A stretch of DNA of 51,170 bases from an uncultured Faecalicoccus sp. (GCF_944325745.1 NZ_CALVBG010000002.1:1-51170), one strand, 5' to 3'; numbered from the stretch's first letter, positions 24,667 through 33,393 are shown. The notes: generated from the letters alone by a model not told the origin. Made by a program: numbers and translations.

Positions 24667-25056
24667 ATGTGTATTTTTTGTTCCATTGCGAAAAAAGAAA
24701 TTCCCAGCCATTGCATCTATGAAGATGATACTGTATTGGCATTTCTAGATATTAATCCTACCGCCAAAGGCCATACGCTGGTCATTCCCAAAGAACATTG
24801 TGCTTCTTTTTTGGATTGTCCTGCTTCTTTGCGGGATCATGTTTTTGAGGTTGCGCAAATGCTTGCCCATCGTTTAGAAAAAGAACTCGGCTGTGATGGT
24901 ATCAATGTTCTTTCTAATATTCATGAAGCGGCCGGACAAAGTGTTGAACACTTTCATGTTCATCTGATCCCTCGCTATCAAAATGATACGGAAATCATTC
25001 ATTTTCACGAAACAAACGACATTGATTTTGAGGAATTAAAAAGGAAGTTAAAATAA
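24667..25056 (+). CDS. HIT-family nucleotide hydrolase
   Basis: Histidine-triad proteins hydrolyse or transfer nucleoside monophosphates. The 129-residue protein starts CIFCSIAKKEIPS, contains DINPTAKGHTLVIPKEH, and has the triad H95-F-H97-V-H99 in VEHFHVHLIPR, where the middle His is the nucleophile. Cys2 and Cys5 with His residues may bind zinc, as in Bacillota Hit. AGGAGG stands seven bases before the ATG at 24667; a longer frame to 24628 lacks a site. The next gene starts immediately after its stop. Confidence 0.93.
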   Translation: MCIFCSIAKKEIPSHCIYEDDTVLAFLDINPTAKGHTLVIPKEHCASFLDCPASLRDHVFEVAQMLAHRLEKELGCDGINVLSNIHEAAGQSVEHFHVHLIPRYQNDTEIIHFHETNDIDFEELKRKLK

Positions 25057-25659
25057 ATGGAAGATCATTCTGCCTGGAGTTTTGGGATCTTAGTTGGCCT
25101 AGCCATCTTCTATCTGGCAGGGGCCCAGTTTTACCGCAGCCATCATCAAAAACGATGGATAGCGCAGCTTCAATCTCTTGACTTCGAACAATTTGATAAA
25201 GAGATCCGTTCCCCCTTGGTTCGGTTGTTTTTCCCGCTTTATCAAATTGAATTCCTAAAATTAAACCGATATCTGTTATCGGATGATCAAGAAAGTATCC
25301 AAAAGCAGTTCCAAATCGTCGAAAAACTGGCCAAAAAGAAAGAACAGCGACTGGAAATTTGTTCGATGGCTTTTGAGCACTATGTCTATGAAGAAAACAA
25401 AGAAAAGAGCAAGCTCTACCTCAAAGAGATCGACAGTTTTGACGAACCTTCTTTGCAGGCGCATGCGCATCAGCTTTATGATATCCTGATTGCGCACAAG
25501 ACCGATGCCCTGCCCGGCATGGAAAAAGCTTTTCAGAAAGCTTCTCCCAGCGAGAAAACTATTTTGGCCTACCTTCTGGCAAAACAATATCGGACCCTTC
25601 ACCAAGAAGAAAGAGCCCGATACTATGAGTCTTATATTCATCAAGAAACTTCATCATGA
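25057..25659 (+). CDS. Membrane-anchored protein of unknown function, helical-repeat-like
   Basis: I do not recognise the family. The 200 residues begin with a short hydrophilic tail and one membrane segment at about 7-25 (WSFGILVGLAIFYLAGA), followed by a soluble, charged, strongly helical part. Spacing of Leu, Ala and Tyr there (LAKKKEQRLEICSMAFEHYV; SKLYLKEIDSF; HAHQLYDILIAHKT; LAYLLAKQYRTLHQEERARY) resembles TPR-like helical hairpins, as in small YfgM- or Tim44-like anchors. The ATG directly follows the HIT stop, so the two are co-translated. A terminator begins inside its last codons. Confidence 0.7.
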   Translation: MEDHSAWSFGILVGLAIFYLAGAQFYRSHHQKRWIAQLQSLDFEQFDKEIRSPLVRLFFPLYQIEFLKLNRYLLSDDQESIQKQFQIVEKLAKKKEQRLEICSMAFEHYVYEENKEKSKLYLKEIDSFDEPSLQAHAHQLYDILIAHKTDALPGMEKAFQKASPSEKTILAYLLAKQYRTLHQEERARYYESYIHQETSS

Positions 25660-25676
25660 GGTTTCTTTTCTTTTTT
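25643..25676 (+). terminator. Terminator after the HIT operon
   Basis: AAGAAAC (25643-25649) pairs with GTTTCTT (25661-25667) with an inner TCAT/ATGA; TTC and six T follow. It overlaps the 3' end of the convergent mnmM gene, for which no T-run is seen on the minus strand. Confidence 0.85.
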
Positions 25677-26196
25677 CCACTCCCACCAAATAAGGAGACG
25701 TGCTTTGATTCAAGGGATGAAAGGCAATCACCCAATAATCATGCGGATCCAATGTCCTTAAAAACGCTTCAATGCGCTCAGCCTCGATCTGCCCTTGCTC
25801 GTGCGGATAAAACACTAAAGCCATACGGCCTTTTTTTCGTAAGAGCTGCAGTCCTTTTTGAACCGCTTCCAAACTGGTTGGCCAGGAAGTTTGCACACAA
25901 GACTCAACTTGCGGACAATACCCGAAATTGAAGATCATCGCATCCGCTTTTTGTGAAAGAATCGCATCCATTGTCTCATGCCCTTGACAATAGGCTTCTA
26001 AACGAGGATCGGCAATTCTTTGAACCGTATCCGTTAAAACATCTTCCTGGATCTCAAACGCGATCACTTGTCTGCATCCTTGCTCCAAGAAAAACTGAGC
26101 ATCTTTGCCATGCCCTAACGTAGCATCCACACAGATGGCCTGCGGATGGAGTGCTTCTCGCAAAAAAAGATGGCTCATCTCTACGGCCGATCTCAT
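25654..26196 (-). CDS. mnmM: tRNA (mnm5s2U34) methyltransferase MnmM (YtqB family)
   Basis: A 180-residue class I methyltransferase of the former rRNA-methylase (YtqB) family, which makes the last methyl transfer to mnm5s2U34 of tRNA. AICVDATLGHGKDAQFF is motif I, QVIAFEIQEDVL the acidic loop, and AMIFNFGYCPQVE corresponds to the N-[FL]GYLP motif of the family. GRMALVFYPHEQGQIEA is also characteristic. Its ATG overlaps the macro-domain stop (ATGA). It is last in the cca-rmuC-macro-mnmM unit; cca and mnmM both act on tRNA. Confidence 0.88.
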   Translation of the reverse strand: MRSAVEMSHLFLREALHPQAICVDATLGHGKDAQFFLEQGCRQVIAFEIQEDVLTDTVQRIADPRLEAYCQGHETMDAILSQKADAMIFNFGYCPQVESCVQTSWPTSLEAVQKGLQLLRKKGRMALVFYPHEQGQIEAERIEAFLRTLDPHDYWVIAFHPLNQSTSPYLVGVEKRKETS

Positions 26197-26717
26197 CGCA
26201 GCTTCAGCTCCTTTTTATACAGCAGATAATCTTCTTCCAAGTAACAAACGAAAGTGACATGGATCCGTTTCGCATCCGGGTATTGGCGCATCAGCTTCTG
26301 AACAGTCGACACGGCAATCGCGCAGGCTTCTTCGTGCGGATACCCAAAGATCCCTGTCGAAATGCAGGGGAATGCCAAATTCAAACGATTCAAGTTTTGA
26401 TCGATCAAATAATCATACGCCAAAGAAAGCGTATTCCAGTAACAAGCCTGCAGATCCAGAGCATCTTGTTCCGTCCCATGATAAACCGGACCTACCGTAT
26501 GGATCACCGCTTTGGCAGGAAGTCCGTATCCTTGGGTCAAGACCGCTTGCCCTGTTGGACAATAACCAATTTTTTGACATTCTTCAATCAGGCCTTGTCC
26601 GGCTTTCGCAAAGATCGCTCCGCAGACACCGCCGCCTGGTAAAAGCTGGTTGTTGGCGGCATTGACGATGATGTCAAAATCTAAGCGGGTAATATCTCCT
26701 TTGATTGTCTGGATCAT
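26193..26717 (-). CDS. Macro-domain ADP-ribose hydrolase (YmdB/MacroD type)
   Basis: Macro domains bind ADP-ribose and may remove it from proteins or from O-acetyl-ADP-ribose. The 174-residue protein is one domain: IQTIKGDITRLDFDIIVNAAN, NNQLLPGGGVCGAIFAKAG with the GGG-V loop, GQAVLTQGYGLPAKAVIHTVGP, and CISTGIFGYPHEEA with the phosphate-binding loop. These are the MacroD/YmdB signatures. Both ends overlap neighbours by ATGA, rmuC upstream and mnmM downstream. No sirtuin or ADP-ribosyltransferase is nearby. Confidence 0.93.
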   Translation of the reverse strand: MIQTIKGDITRLDFDIIVNAANNQLLPGGGVCGAIFAKAGQGLIEECQKIGYCPTGQAVLTQGYGLPAKAVIHTVGPVYHGTEQDALDLQACYWNTLSLAYDYLIDQNLNRLNLAFPCISTGIFGYPHEEACAIAVSTVQKLMRQYPDAKRIHVTFVCYLEEDYLLYKKELKLR

Positions 26718-27655
26718 TGTACATCTTTTCCTTTCACGATTTCATCCATCTTTTTTGAAATTTTCTGCGTGCTCGTTGTGACCAAGCCCACTTGATTGTT
26801 CAGGGTTTCTAATGTGCGCACGACTTTTTCATTTCTATCCTTTAACCGGTCGATATCTTCCTGAAGACGTACGATGTTTTTCTCGATTTCCTGGATGTGA
26901 GAGGATCGATAAAAATCGCGCGTGCTGGCAAGCAATGTAAAGATCACGCCCACCAAAGTCGTCGGCGAGGTCAAAAGAACATGTTGTGTCAAAGCGTAAT
27001 CTAACATATCATCCATAGAGCCGCACACATATTGATAAATGGCTTCGCTGGGGATAAACAAGATCGCCTGGTCGACTGTTTGTTCGGTGATATATTTAGC
27101 TGCCACATCATCAATGTGTTTTTTCATGTTCATCCGAAACAGTTTCGAATAGCTGTCCGGATCTTCATCGATCTTCAAAAAGTTCTCCACTGGGAATTTA
27201 GAATCGATACACAATACTTTTTCTGTTCTCGGAAGGTGCAGGATCGCATCCGCAATCTTATGATTGTTCAACATAAACTGCATCGAAAAGATGCGGGGAT
27301 TTTCGCCCGCATAGATCTTCAGCAAGGATTCCAGCTGGTATTCGCCCCAATTTCCTCTTCTCTTGGTATTGGTCATGATCTTGTTCATGGACTGAATATG
27401 CTCATGCATCCAGGATAAAGACTGTTGACTCAATGCCGATTCTTTAGCCAGGGTTTGAAGCTGACCATTGAGTTGGTGAAATGTTTCCTGTATTTGTTTT
27501 TGTTCTAAAATGCTTCTTGTCTCTTCTTCTTTTTTCTGAAGCTTCATTTGAACTAGGGAATCTTCTTGTTTCTGATTTTGTGATTTGATCTGGATTGCCA
27601 AAAACAATACACAAAGGATCAAGATCACCAAGCAAGCTACGATCAAGATCGTCAT
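26714..27655 (-). CDS. rmuC: RmuC-family DNA recombination protein
   Basis: The 313-residue protein has an N-terminal membrane anchor (ILIVACLVILILCVLFLAI), a coiled-coil of about 80 residues rich in Gln, Glu and Lys, and a nuclease-like RmuC domain: NTKRRGNWGEYQLESLL, DAILHLP, CIDSKFPVENF with the Asp/Lys pair of the PD-(D/E)xK fold, and LFIPSEAIYQY. RmuC limits inversions at short repeats in E. coli; its mechanism is poorly known. Overlaps cca by four bases upstream and the macro gene downstream. Confidence 0.92.
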   Translation of the reverse strand: MTILIVACLVILILCVLFLAIQIKSQNQKQEDSLVQMKLQKKEEETRSILEQKQIQETFHQLNGQLQTLAKESALSQQSLSWMHEHIQSMNKIMTNTKRRGNWGEYQLESLLKIYAGENPRIFSMQFMLNNHKIADAILHLPRTEKVLCIDSKFPVENFLKIDEDPDSYSKLFRMNMKKHIDDVAAKYITEQTVDQAILFIPSEAIYQYVCGSMDDMLDYALTQHVLLTSPTTLVGVIFTLLASTRDFYRSSHIQEIEKNIVRLQEDIDRLKDRNEKVVRTLETLNNQVGLVTTSTQKISKKMDEIVKGKDVQ

Positions 27656-28965
27656 ACAAACCTTCCTTCCTTTAACAACGAGATCAAAATCTCTTTTTGA
27701 TTCTTTTCGGGGTAATAAAATACATATTGCAGCAGTTGTTTTAAAGTGTCGTGGATCGCTTTTCCCCTTTGTGTAGTATGTTCTAAAACTTCCTTGCCGC
27801 CGATGGCCAAATCTTCGAAACTCATAGGCCGATCCCTTTGAGAATCATAATATTCTATAAAAGCATTGAGATCTTCCAGAGACTTTTGTCCATAAGCCGA
27901 ATGGGCCATGATATCGCACTGACGAAGGCGAAAGAAAAGCCGCATTCTTTGATCGCTCCACCCTCTTTCGATCCGATAGCGATAGATCGTCTTTAATTTG
28001 CAGGCCAGTTTTTCATCATGAAATTCGATCAATGCCGGGATCTCTTTTTGAAAGCGGGATGGAAGCTTTAGATCATGGACGATCCTTTTGGCCATATTCG
28101 AACTTACAGGCGGATGCCCGTAGAAATGATCGATCCCTTCTTTGGTTGTTTTTACGGATGGCTTCCCGATATCATGAAACAACAGCGCATAGGCTAATAT
28201 TTCGTCAAAGGGTTTCAAAAAGGAAATGGCCCGCAAAGAATGATGAAGCACATTGGTATCGTGCCATAAGGAATGTTGTTCGCACAAAAGACAATCTTTT
28301 AATTCCGGGATCCAGGGAGATAATAAGTCGATCATCTGTTCGATTTGATAAGGATCGTATTCTAAGATCTGGATCAGTTCTTTGCGGATCCGTTCTACCG
28401 CAATATAGCGAATCAAAGAAGTGTTCCGCATCCGTGCCGCCTTGGTGTTTTCTTCCATGGTAAATTGCAGTTTCGCACAAAAGCGATGAGCTCTTAACAG
28501 GCGCAAAGCGTCTTCCTGAAAGCGTGTATCCGGATCGCCTACACAGCGGATCTTACGGTCTTGAAGATCTTGCCGGCCGCCGAAAGGATCGATCAAGCCG
28601 GTATCGGGATGATAAGCCATGGCATTGATCGTAAAATCTCGTCTGGAAAGATCTTCTTCGATCGTAGAAACAAAAGTGATCGCAGAAGGATGGCGATGAT
28701 CCCGGTAATCGGATTCTTTACGAAATGTCGTGATCTCCACAGGTTCCGGCATCAATACTGTGATTGTCCCATGGCGGATCCCCGTGGGGATCGTATGTTC
28801 AAACAAAGACTGGACAACTTCCGGAAGCGCATCCGTACAGATGTCGACATCTGTATATTCTTTTCCCAACAAGGCATCGCGAACACACCCGCCTACAACA
28901 TAAGCCTGATAGCCGTTATGATTCAAAGTTTGCAGGATCGACTGAATAGACTGAGAAATAAACAT
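27652..28965 (-). CDS. cca: CCA-adding tRNA nucleotidyltransferase
   Basis: The enzyme builds or repairs the tRNA CCA end. The 437-residue protein shows YVVGGCVRDALLG, DVDICTDALP (metal Asp residues), RRDFTINAMAY, DPDTRFQEDALRLLRAHRFCAKL, the EDxxR template, and an HD domain FHDIGKPSVKT further on. The seven tRNA genes in the window already encode CCA, so repair is its role for those. I choose the ATG at 28965; an ATG 15 bases further up lies across the -10. TATAAT ends six bases before 28965 and no ribosome site is present, so it may be leaderless. Confidence 0.93.
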   Translation of the reverse strand: MFISQSIQSILQTLNHNGYQAYVVGGCVRDALLGKEYTDVDICTDALPEVVQSLFEHTIPTGIRHGTITVLMPEPVEITTFRKESDYRDHRHPSAITFVSTIEEDLSRRDFTINAMAYHPDTGLIDPFGGRQDLQDRKIRCVGDPDTRFQEDALRLLRAHRFCAKLQFTMEENTKAARMRNTSLIRYIAVERIRKELIQILEYDPYQIEQMIDLLSPWIPELKDCLLCEQHSLWHDTNVLHHSLRAISFLKPFDEILAYALLFHDIGKPSVKTTKEGIDHFYGHPPVSSNMAKRIVHDLKLPSRFQKEIPALIEFHDEKLACKLKTIYRYRIERGWSDQRMRLFFRLRQCDIMAHSAYGQKSLEDLNAFIEYYDSQRDRPMSFEDLAIGGKEVLEHTTQRGKAIHDTLKQLLQYVFYYPEKNQKEILISLLKEGRFV

Positions 28966-28971
28966 ACTCTT

Positions 28972-28977
28972 ATTATA
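28972..28977 (-). promoter_or_regulatory. -10 element for a candidate leaderless cca mRNA
   Basis: TATAAT on the minus strand, followed by AAGAGT and ATG. It begins four bases after the T-run of the preceding terminator; the -35 would fall in the terminator stem. Confidence 0.55.
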
Positions 28978-28981
28978 CATG

Positions 28982-29008
28982 AAAAAAGACAGAAGCTAAG
29001 CCTCTGCC
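28982..29008 (-). terminator. Terminator after the tldD-tldE-sseB unit
   Basis: On the minus strand GGCAGAGGC-TTA-GCTTCTGTC (two G-U pairs, loop of three) is followed by six T. It includes the stop codon of the SseB-like gene. Confidence 0.75.
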
Positions 29009-29766
29009 TTGGTATAGAGCGGTGTATTCTTGGATAAAATATCTTGTGCTAAACGCAAGCTGGCAAAAATGAATTCAAATTGTTTGCCGTGACTGCAGCG
29101 AGCACACGCTCTGGCCATATCTTGAAGAAAATGCGGATCCTCTGGTTCCATATCCACCACTAAAAACCAGTGGCTGGGCTGATCGGTCACGATTCTTTCT
29201 TTCAAGATGATGGAACGGATGTTAGGATGTTCTTTCCCGTACTGGATCAGTGCTTCTTTAAGGTCCGTGACATCGAAGGAAGGATCTCGCAAGCTTACTT
29301 TTTCTCCTTTTTCGATCTTGGTCTCGCGTAAAGCCGTATGTCGCGGATGTTTTTTCAAGTTCATCAACAAAGCGGTCGTAAACGGAATATTGGATCCATA
29401 AGGATCTAACACGATCCCGGAGATATCCTTTTGCGCCATTTCCACGATGGGAATATATTGATCGTATTTCAACAACAACATCTTGGCGCCTTGTGATCCG
29501 CTCCATTTTTCACTTTCCTCTTTGGAGGTAAACATCGGGAAGAATCGCTGTTTCTCGGTTGTTTGGATCGTCAACAATGAGAAGTGCGTATCCGGCGGAA
29601 ATGTCATATTTCCTTTTTCATCCCGGATGGGTTCCTTATCCCAGGTGGCAGCTACGTAAAGCGGGCTGGTAAATAAGAGTTCAATGATCACATTTCGAAT
29701 TTGCGGTGTATCTTGTTGTTTTAATTCCTTTAAAGCGGCTTGCATGCCGGTATTCACATATGCCAT
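28996..29766 (-). CDS. SseB-like protein (enhanced serine sensitivity family)
   Basis: The roughly 256-residue protein has an N-terminal SseB domain (FTSPLYVAATWDKEP, FSLLTIQTTEKQRFFPMFTSKEE, GIVLDPYGSNIPFT) and a C-terminal SseB_C-like half (SHWFLVVDMEPEDPHFLQDMA). SseB overproduction causes serine sensitivity in E. coli; the activity is unknown. The frame could start at GTG 29775, overlapping the tldE stop, but the ATG at 29766 has GGAGAG at good distance, so I use it. It is the last gene of the tldD operon. Confidence 0.8.
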   Translation of the reverse strand: MAYVNTGMQAALKELKQQDTPQIRNVIIELLFTSPLYVAATWDKEPIRDEKGNMTFPPDTHFSLLTIQTTEKQRFFPMFTSKEESEKWSGSQGAKMLLLKYDQYIPIVEMAQKDISGIVLDPYGSNIPFTTALLMNLKKHPRHTALRETKIEKGEKVSLRDPSFDVTDLKEALIQYGKEHPNIRSIILKERIVTDQPSHWFLVVDMEPEDPHFLQDMARACARCSHGKQFEFIFASLRLAQDILSKNTPLYTKAEA

Positions 29767-29771
29767 ATTTT

Positions 29772-31097
29772 TCACTCTCCACTAATTGCACATTTTTCAA
29801 AATAAATACTTGGACTTTTGATTGTATGATAGCTCCAGTCCAGATCGTTACCGACCTCCATCACAGAACGCATCAATTCCATGAAATTGGCTGCCACTGT
29901 GATCAAGGTAACGCTTTGGCTGCGTTTTCCCTCTTTGACCAGATAGCCGGAAGCCTGTAAAGAGAAATTGGTCGACACAAAATCAATGCCGGCATGAAGG
30001 CCTTGCAGGTCGGTAATGACCAAGCCATCGTTCATGATTTGGCATAACTCTTCTAAAGAATGGTTTCCCGGTATGATCTGACAATTCATCGGCGAAACAC
30101 CGACCGTAGATGCATAACCGGATTTGAAGCCGTTCCCGGTACTTTGCGTATGCATACAGTTTGCGGTCTTGGTTGAATGTAAGGCCTGCACAAAAACGCC
30201 CTGTTCGACAAGCGTCTTTCTATAGGTCGGGCAGCCTTCGTCGTCAAAATTAGCGATCGATAAGGCATCGGTATTGCGAGGATCATCGACGATCGTGATC
30301 TTGTCAGAAAAGATCTTTTCATTCATCTTATCCTTCAAACAAGAGATCCCTTTATAGAGGAGTTCTCCATTGAACAGTCCCACAAAGGATTCAAACAGTG
30401 AAGTCATGGCCTCGGATTCAAAAATGACGGGCATGCTCTGGGAAGGAATGGAAGAAGCCTGCAGTTTTTCAAGAGCCTTGTCGCACACTTTTTTCACAAA
30501 AGCATCCAAATCAAAACGAGCTAAGTCTTCTACGATCTCCACTTCATAATTGACTTGGACATCTTCGCCTTGCCCGGCCACAACATACGCCATCAGGATC
30601 TGCATTTGATCTTCGTCCTGTACATCCAACCCTAAAGAATTGGTGATGCATCGGGATCCGAAAGCTTCTTCGTATCCTAATTCATTGACTTGAAGGATCC
30701 TTGAATCATACGCTTTGAGTTTCTGTTCCAAGTCTTGTAGAGTCTGTTGAACGAGTTCGTTAGAAGGGCGTACCCATTTTGTCTCTTTTTTTACGATTTC
30801 AAACGATTCCGGTTCCCGGATCTGATCGGGTTCTTTGGTTGACAGCAGTTTCGCTTGTTCGATCAATTGATCGATGACTTTTTCTTTATCTTCGTCCGCA
30901 ATTTTTTCAAAAGCCATATTGGCCATTTTATCTTGATAGACCCCGCGAATGGAGGTTCCCATCACACGACTGTTGGTCAAGGTATCTAGTTTTCCTTCAT
31001 ACCAGGTCATCGAACGGCGGGAAGACAAAGACTGATAGATCTCTAAACTGTCCATGCCTTTTTCCAGGGCACATTGGATCCATGCTTGCTTATTCAT
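29772..31097 (-). CDS. TldD/PmbA-family metalloprotease partner (TldE)
   Basis: TldD and TldE form a heterodimeric protease that trims unfolded peptides and matures some RiPPs. This 441-residue subunit has the PmbA layout: an N-terminal domain with SMTWYEGKLDTLTNSRVMG and a C-terminal domain with YASTVGVSPMNCQIIPG, and GLHAGIDFVSTNFSLQASG near the end. It has no HExxxH motif, as expected for TldE. Its start is eight bases inside the end of tldD. No RiPP precursor gene was recognised nearby. Confidence 0.9.
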   Translation of the reverse strand: MNKQAWIQCALEKGMDSLEIYQSLSSRRSMTWYEGKLDTLTNSRVMGTSIRGVYQDKMANMAFEKIADEDKEKVIDQLIEQAKLLSTKEPDQIREPESFEIVKKETKWVRPSNELVQQTLQDLEQKLKAYDSRILQVNELGYEEAFGSRCITNSLGLDVQDEDQMQILMAYVVAGQGEDVQVNYEVEIVEDLARFDLDAFVKKVCDKALEKLQASSIPSQSMPVIFESEAMTSLFESFVGLFNGELLYKGISCLKDKMNEKIFSDKITIVDDPRNTDALSIANFDDEGCPTYRKTLVEQGVFVQALHSTKTANCMHTQSTGNGFKSGYASTVGVSPMNCQIIPGNHSLEELCQIMNDGLVITDLQGLHAGIDFVSTNFSLQASGYLVKEGKRSQSVTLITVAANFMELMRSVMEVGNDLDWSYHTIKSPSIYFEKCAISGE

Positions 31098-32478
31098 GAG
31101 CGGTACCTCCTACCGTGATCTTCGATACGCGGATCGCCGGCTGTCCCACATCCACCGGGATGCTTCCTGAACTGGACCCGCACATTCCTTGTGCCCTCGA
31201 CAAATTATCACTGACGCGATCGATATCCATCAGGATCTCTTTCCCGTTTCCGATCAAGCTGGCTCCCTTGACGGGTTTGGTGATCTTTCCGTTTTCGATC
31301 AAATAGCCTTCATTGACCGCAAAATTAAATTCGCCCGTCTGCGGGTTGACACTGCCGCCGCCCATCTTTCGGGCATATAATCCTTTTTCGATTCCTTCAA
31401 ATAAATCTTCAAATTTATCTTTTCCCGGAGCGATATATGTATTTGTCATACGGGAGGTCGGTTCAAATTTATACGATTGGCGTCGGGCCGATCCTGTGGA
31501 TGGCTGATTCATCCTTCTGCCATTCAAACGATCCACCATATAATTTTCTAAGATTCCATTGCGGATCAACACACGTTTTTGTTGCGGGAAACCTTCATCA
31601 TCTACATTTTCGCTTCCCCATGCGTTAGGAATCGTTCCGTCATCGATGGCCGTCACGCAAGAATTGGCAATCGCCTGGCCTAATTTCCCGGTAAACACAC
31701 TTTGATTTTTGGCAACGGAAGTCGCCTCCAAGGAATGACCGCACGCTTCGTGAAAGATCACGCCGCCAAAGCCATTATCGATGATGACCGGCATTTTGCC
31801 GGATGGACAATCTTGGGCTTCTAATAAAACCAAAGCACTGCGGGCCGCTTCTTTTCCAATCGATTCTGGTGTACGGGTTTCATAAAACTCCAAGCCTTGG
31901 CTGGCTCCCGGGCTGTCGCTTCCCGACTGCATATTCTCGCCTTCCTGGGCATAAGCACTGATCGCCAGACGAGTGCGCACACGAGTATCTTGTACAAGAC
32001 GTCCTTGAGTATTGGCAATCTGAACATTTTGATGCACGTTGCTCAACGAACCCGTTACTTTGACGATTCGTTTGTCTTGTTTCTTGGCGGCCTGGTAGCC
32101 TTCCATCAACAACTGTGTCTTCTGTGATAAAGGCGCTTCGATAGGATCGATCACAACCGGATGGCGGTTTTCGATCTCGACTCTTTCTAAATGGATTTCT
32201 TTATCATGATCAGCTTGTCCAAAAGCATCCCGCAATCCATCGATCAGGGCATTTAAACTGTTCATATCCAATTCGTTGGTATATCCATAGACCGATTGAA
32301 CATCCTTATATAGGCGGATCCCCACGCCGGCCCGAACGATTCGATTGACTTCTTCAATCTCGCCTTCGACCATGGAGATCCCTTCGCTGACAGTATCTTC
32401 TTCAAAAATTTCCGCGAAGTCGGCATTTCCTTTTAAGCATCGTTGTAATAAAACTTCGCATTCTTCTTTTGAGAGCAT
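31090..32478 (-). CDS. tldD: Zinc metalloprotease TldD
   Basis: The catalytic subunit of the TldD/TldE protease. The 462-residue protein contains FHEACGHSLEATSVAK with the zinc ligands HEACGH, the downstream MVDRLNGRRMNQPSTGSARR and PTSRMTNTYIAPG, and CGSSSGSIPVDVGQP with a further Cys ligand near the C-terminus. GGAGGTGA lies before ATG and an extended -10 TGA-TATAAT (32505-32510, minus) just after the nanE terminator makes it the first gene of the operon. Confidence 0.95.
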   Translation of the reverse strand: MLSKEECEVLLQRCLKGNADFAEIFEEDTVSEGISMVEGEIEEVNRIVRAGVGIRLYKDVQSVYGYTNELDMNSLNALIDGLRDAFGQADHDKEIHLERVEIENRHPVVIDPIEAPLSQKTQLLMEGYQAAKKQDKRIVKVTGSLSNVHQNVQIANTQGRLVQDTRVRTRLAISAYAQEGENMQSGSDSPGASQGLEFYETRTPESIGKEAARSALVLLEAQDCPSGKMPVIIDNGFGGVIFHEACGHSLEATSVAKNQSVFTGKLGQAIANSCVTAIDDGTIPNAWGSENVDDEGFPQQKRVLIRNGILENYMVDRLNGRRMNQPSTGSARRQSYKFEPTSRMTNTYIAPGKDKFEDLFEGIEKGLYARKMGGGSVNPQTGEFNFAVNEGYLIENGKITKPVKGASLIGNGKEILMDIDRVSDNLSRAQGMCGSSSGSIPVDVGQPAIRVSKITVGGTAHE

Positions 32479-32504
32479 AATTGGCTTTCACCTCCAATGT
32501 TCCT

Positions 32505-32513
32505 ATTATATCA
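32505..32513 (-). promoter_or_regulatory. tldD extended -10 promoter
   Basis: TGA-TATAAT on the minus strand; leader of about 20 bases with GGAGGTGA. No good -35 is visible. Confidence 0.55.
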
Positions 32514-32520
32514 ATAAGTG

Positions 32521-32544
32521 AAAAAAAAGACCACGATTGTGGCC
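32521..32544 (-). terminator. Terminator after nanE
   Basis: On the minus strand GGCCAC-AATC-GTGGTC is followed by eight T and starts within the nanE stop region. The tldD promoter follows within 12 bases. Confidence 0.88.
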
Positions 32545-33227
32545 TATCCGATTGCATCTGCAAATCGTTTAGTGATCACTTGTGGTCTAGTGATGATCGA
32601 TCCGACAACGACGCTGTATGAACCAAGTTCCAATACGCGTTTTGCCTTGGCCGGTGTATCGATATTTCCTTCGGCAATCACCGGTTTGTCGATCTTAGAT
32701 AACAGTTCGCGAATGATTTCGAAATCATTAGATTCAATATGCAGTCCTTTAGATTCTTCGGTATAGCCAACCAAGGTCGTACCGACAAAATCAAATCCCA
32801 GCTCAGCTGCATGGAGCATTTCATCTAAAGTCGAACAGTCGGCCATCAGCAGTTGGGAAGGATATTTCGCACGGATATCCTGATAGAATTCATCCAGGCT
32901 CTTTCCGTCCGGGCGCTGTCGACATGTCGCATCGACGGCAATCACTTCCGGAGCAACAGTCATCAGTTCATCGATTTCTTTCATCGTTGGAGTGATATAG
33001 ACCGGATTGTCTCCGTATTGTCTTTTGATGATCCCGATCACCGGCAAATCGACTTGTTTCTTGATTTCTTCAATATCGCTTACACTGTTAGCACGGATGC
33101 CTTGGGCACCACCTTGTTTGGCTGCAATCGCCATACGTCCCATGATAAAGGAAGAATGCAATGGTTCTTCCGGCAAAGCCTGACACGAAACGATCAGCTT
33201 GCCCTTTACTTGTTTCATCTTTTCCAT
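32544..33227 (-). CDS. nanE: N-acetylmannosamine-6-phosphate 2-epimerase
   Basis: NanE converts ManNAc-6-P to GlcNAc-6-P in sialic acid and ManNAc use. The 227-residue TIM barrel from [24 protein letters not shown] shows [37 protein letters not shown] with the catalytic Lys, [22 protein letters not shown] and [13 protein letters not shown]. These are the family motifs. No other nan gene is in the window. The ATG at 33227 starts six bases after an extended -10 and has no ribosome site, so it may be leaderless; the open frame continues 17 codons further up across the promoter. Confidence 0.95.
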   Translation of the reverse strand: MEKMKQVKGKLIVSCQALPEEPLHSSFIMGRMAIAAKQGGAQGIRANSVSDIEEIKKQVDLPVIGIIKRQYGDNPVYITPTMKEIDELMTVAPEVIAVDATCRQRPDGKSLDEFYQDIRAKYPSQLLMADCSTLDEMLHAAELGFDFVGTTLVGYTEESKGLHIESNDFEIIRELLSKIDKPVIAEGNIDTPAKAKRVLELGSYSVVVGSIITRPQVITKRFADAIG

Positions 33228-33233
33228 GATTTT

Positions 33234-33242
33234 ATTATACCA
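33234..33242 (-). promoter_or_regulatory. Extended -10 for a candidate leaderless nanE mRNA
   Basis: TGG-TATAAT on the minus strand, then AAAATC and ATG. It closely matches TGG-TATGAT-AAAACT-ATG at 8929-8946. The -35 is poor. Confidence 0.6.
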
Positions 33243-33341
33243 CTCCGTTGACAAAATAACGATAAATATCAAAATCATCTAGAAAAGAGCGTGTCATTTT
33301 CGATCATTTACAACTTTTTCCGGATTCAGATTAAAAAACGT

Positions 33342-33370
33342 TTGCAAAAGCGAAAACGCTGTGCTATATT
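33342..33370 (+). promoter_or_regulatory. Promoter of the tRNA array
   Basis: TTGCAA (33342-33347), 17 bases, TATATT (33365-33370) with TGC as extended -10. The core GCTGTGCTATA is identical with the small-RNA promoter at 24486-24496. Confidence 0.7.
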
Positions 33371-33393
33371 AAGTAGGCACGAATCGTGCATGT

